Assembly: GCA_905193395.1 (NCBI GenBank)
Contig: CAJJOO010000027.1
Span: forward strand, 1-9,458
Length of the DNA: 9,458 bases
Direction: 5' to 3'
From: an uncultured Porphyromonadaceae bacterium
GTDB taxonomy: Bacteria > Bacteroidota > Bacteroidia > Bacteroidales > Muribaculaceae
A program made the translations under genes and the position numbers. The notes below the pieces were generated by a model. That model saw only the letters and a list, made by a program, of their open reading frames with translations. It was not told the origin of the DNA and made no database searches. Positions within the stretch are counted from its first letter, which is position 1, and every line of letters starts with the position of its first letter. Positions 8,273-9,458 of this stretch are shown here, piece by piece.

Positions 8273-9106
8273 CTATATTCCGAATAGGAACCTGAACGGC
8301 TCGGCGACTTTCATTCTGTCGGCTGCATCGCCTGCGTATATCTCGCCATTGGTCAATGTTAGTTTTCTTACTCTCCCTTCAGGACTGAAATCAAGTTTCT
8401 TCAAATCAATCCAGAAAATATCCGGACTTAAAGTCGATTCGAAATAATATACGAGATTTTTCTGGTCTGCAACTGTACGCCAGCGTGTGGACGCTATATT
8501 CGGCTGTGAGGGAATAGAGATTCCGAGCGGTACGGACACATTGCGCATGACGCTGAACACGCCGGCGACAGCCTGACGATAATCGGAAGTCTGAGGCAAT
8601 GCGTTGATATAAAAGGACGCCCGGACGAATCGGTCTGACGCACGGTTGGTTCCCGGCAACATGACGAGGCCGCCTATCTGGTTCCAATAGTCGTCTAACG
8701 TCTGTTGCTTGTCATAGGAAGGAGAGTTTGTCATTACCTGGCAGTTTTTCCCGCTATTAATCACGAGTTTCCCTGCTATATATTCGAATATCGCGCTGTT
8801 GCCGGTTGGATCTAAAATAGAAAGATGCAGTGTCGATTTCGCTCCATTCGGAAGGTCGGGATCATCAATACGGAACAATTCCTTGCCAAGTTCCTCCACC
8901 GCCTCATCCACAGTGGCGAAATTGTCAAGCACATATTGCGTCCAGATGGCAAGCCCCATCACAGGTCGCGTGTCCCCCGGGCGGTGATAGTCGGATTCTG
9001 CCAGAAAAAGGAGATTGGCGACAAGCCCTCTCTCATTCATTCCGTCGCAGATACCTATGTCATATCCTGCTGTGACCACGCTTCCATACAAAGATGTCCA
9101 TTTCAC
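8273..9106 (-). pseudogene. Choloylglycine hydrolase / penicillin V acylase family (linear amide C-N hydrolase), N-terminally truncated
   Basis: The open frame gives 277 residues from a GTG at 9106 to TAG at 8275-8273. It matches the Ntn-hydrolase family of bile salt hydrolases and penicillin V acylases: WTSLYGSVVTAGYDIG, DGMNERGLVANLLFLAESDY, GDTRPVMGLAIWTQYVLDNF, TNSP (126-129), NRASDRFVRASFY, VMRNVSVPLGI, STRWRTVADQKNLVYYFEST and GEIYAGD. Asn127 and Arg159 match active-site Asn175 and Arg228 of the Clostridium perfringens enzyme. The family N-terminus is absent: the catalytic Cys2 and the GR.MD motif with Arg18 and Asp21, about 60 mature residues plus signal peptide. Homology begins at the GTG itself, and a stop codon lies in frame just upstream. 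A short ATG frame at 9138 (MKKGIICKIIP, then TGA overlapping the GTG) may be what is left of the signal peptide after a deletion. Activity on bile acids or other amides is therefore unlikely. It is convergent with the propeller operon and richer in AT. Confidence 0.75.
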
Positions 9107-9177
9107 GGAATTATTTTACAGATTATTCCCTTTTTCATAATACCTTATCTTGAGATTATAACTAAAAACGAAGTGTT

Positions 9178-9318
9178 ATGACAATTAAATCGGCAATATG
9201 CTTGCACTACAATTATTGCAACGCATTTTTCGGCAGATTGTTCACGTTATCAATATATAATCTCTTCCGGATTAATAAAGATGATGAAATCCTCTATAAA
9301 CTCAAAGAATATGAATAA
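9178..9318 (+). CDS. Possible 46-residue small protein, unrecognised
   Basis: ATG at 9178 opens a frame to TAA at 9316-9318, with an in-frame stop just upstream at 9163-9165, so it is self-contained. The start is MTIKSAICLHYNYC, the middle is hydrophobic/aromatic (NAFFGRLFTLSIYNLF), and the end is charged (RINKDDEILYKLKEYE). The charged ending looks protein-like, but the region is AT-rich, there is no ribosome-binding site or promoter I trust, and I recognise no family. It could be the remnant of a longer gene or chance. A strong hairpin follows 42 bases after the stop. Confidence 0.2.
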   Translation: MTIKSAICLHYNYCNAFFGRLFTLSIYNLFRINKDDEILYKLKEYE

Positions 9319-9360
9319 AAGAAATATGAACGCGAGTTTTTTGCGGTAAAAGGATACAAA

Positions 9361-9400
9361 AAGCGATTGACAAGTTTATTTCATTACTTGCCAATCGCTT
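9361..9400 (-). terminator. Strong 15-base-pair hairpin, probable terminator read on the - strand
   Basis: AAGCGATTGACAAGT (9361-9375) and ACTTGCCAATCGCTT (9386-9400) are inverted copies with one mismatch around a 10-base loop. On the - strand the stem runs directly into a run of T (CGCTTTTTGTATCC), the expected tail of an intrinsic terminator; on the + strand it is followed by GTATATTAG, a weaker tail. This suggests that a - strand gene ends just right of it, near the window edge. Confidence 0.6.
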
Positions 9401-9421
9401 GTATATTAGTTGTTTATGTCT

Positions 9422-9440
9422 TAAAATCGGGCGGATTTTA
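9422..9440. repeat. Small perfect hairpin TAAAATC-GGGCG-GATTTTA
   Basis: A 7-base perfect inverted repeat with a 5-base loop. It lies 2 bases beyond a possible - strand stop at 9445-9443 and 21 bases from the larger hairpin. It may be part of the 3' untranslated end of the gene entering from the right, or chance. Confidence 0.3.
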
Positions 9441-9442
9441 TA

Positions 9443-9458
9443 TCAATACTCGTCCTCG
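9443..9458 (-). CDS. Possible C-terminus of a - strand gene entering from the right edge
   Basis: Read from the right edge on the - strand, one frame gives EDEY and then TGA (9445-9443). The other two frames also close within this edge (RGRVLI with TAA at 9440-9438, and RTSIDIKSARF with TAA at 9423-9421), so the frame choice is uncertain. The strong - strand hairpin at 9361-9400 supports some - strand gene ending here. The acidic EDEY end is the most ordinary-looking protein terminus. Product cannot be told. Confidence 0.25.

Larger units (their letters stand above)
9107..9442. other. AT-rich stretch without a confident gene
   Basis: These 336 bases are clearly richer in AT than the operon. 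I find no tRNA, rRNA or CRISPR structure, and no convincing Bacteroidales promoter (TTTG with TA..TTTG at proper spacing) on either strand. What it does hold: possible remnant coding sequence of the truncated hydrolase (9103-9138, - strand), a weak 46-codon ORF (9178-9318, +), a strong hairpin (9361-9400) and a smaller one (9422-9440). No N-terminal hydrolase motif (Cys start, GR.MDW) was found here on either strand. Confidence 0.6.

Noticed and set aside
9107..9360. Missing N-terminal part of the hydrolase further upstream on the - strand
   Set aside because: No Cys-Thr-Arg start, GR.MDW motif or other family sequence in any frame of this stretch.

Overview
The window looks like chromosome of a gut Bacteroidales bacterium, most plausibly Muribaculaceae or a close relative. 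This placement is inferred from three things: a TonB-dependent receptor followed by secreted beta-propeller proteins of the YncE/DUF5074 type, C-terminal tails of the 'YYNLQG..P...GLNIVV' kind common in Prevotella/Muribaculaceae secreted proteins, and a Bacteroidales-type choloylglycine hydrolase relative. The left 8.1 kb is GC-rich and tightly packed. The right end is visibly richer in AT.

Bases 1-8125 (+ strand) are one tightly spaced gene run: the last codons of a TonB-dependent outer-membrane receptor (1-119), a 424-residue secreted beta-propeller protein (124-1398), an 1128-residue protein that joins the same kind of propeller to a long unassigned module (1420-4806), and an 1102-residue protein that carries that long module without the propeller and adds a PEGA-like domain and a GLUG-type repeat region (4817-8125). 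The gaps are 4, 21 and 10 bases, and I see no terminator or promoter between the genes, so they are probably one operon whose promoter lies left of the window. A GC-rich hairpin at 8159-8196 closes it.

The best functional reading is a substrate-capture locus at the outer membrane. YncE-type propellers beside TonB-dependent receptors are known in Bacteroides as BtuG, which binds vitamin B12 and partners with BtuB. The propeller genes here fit that pattern, so a corrinoid-uptake role is a reasonable but unproven inference. Two things depart from the described lipoprotein BtuG: none of the three proteins has a lipobox, and all three end in the same short tail. The middle protein is effectively a fusion of the first and third, which suggests that all three act in one surface complex.

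Bases 8126-9458 hold a convergent (- strand) choloylglycine/penicillin V acylase family gene that has lost its N-terminus, including the catalytic cysteine region, and is probably a pseudogene (8273-9106). Beyond it lies an AT-rich stretch (9107-9442) with one weak 46-codon ORF and a strong hairpin (9361-9400). A possible end of another - strand gene sits at the right edge.
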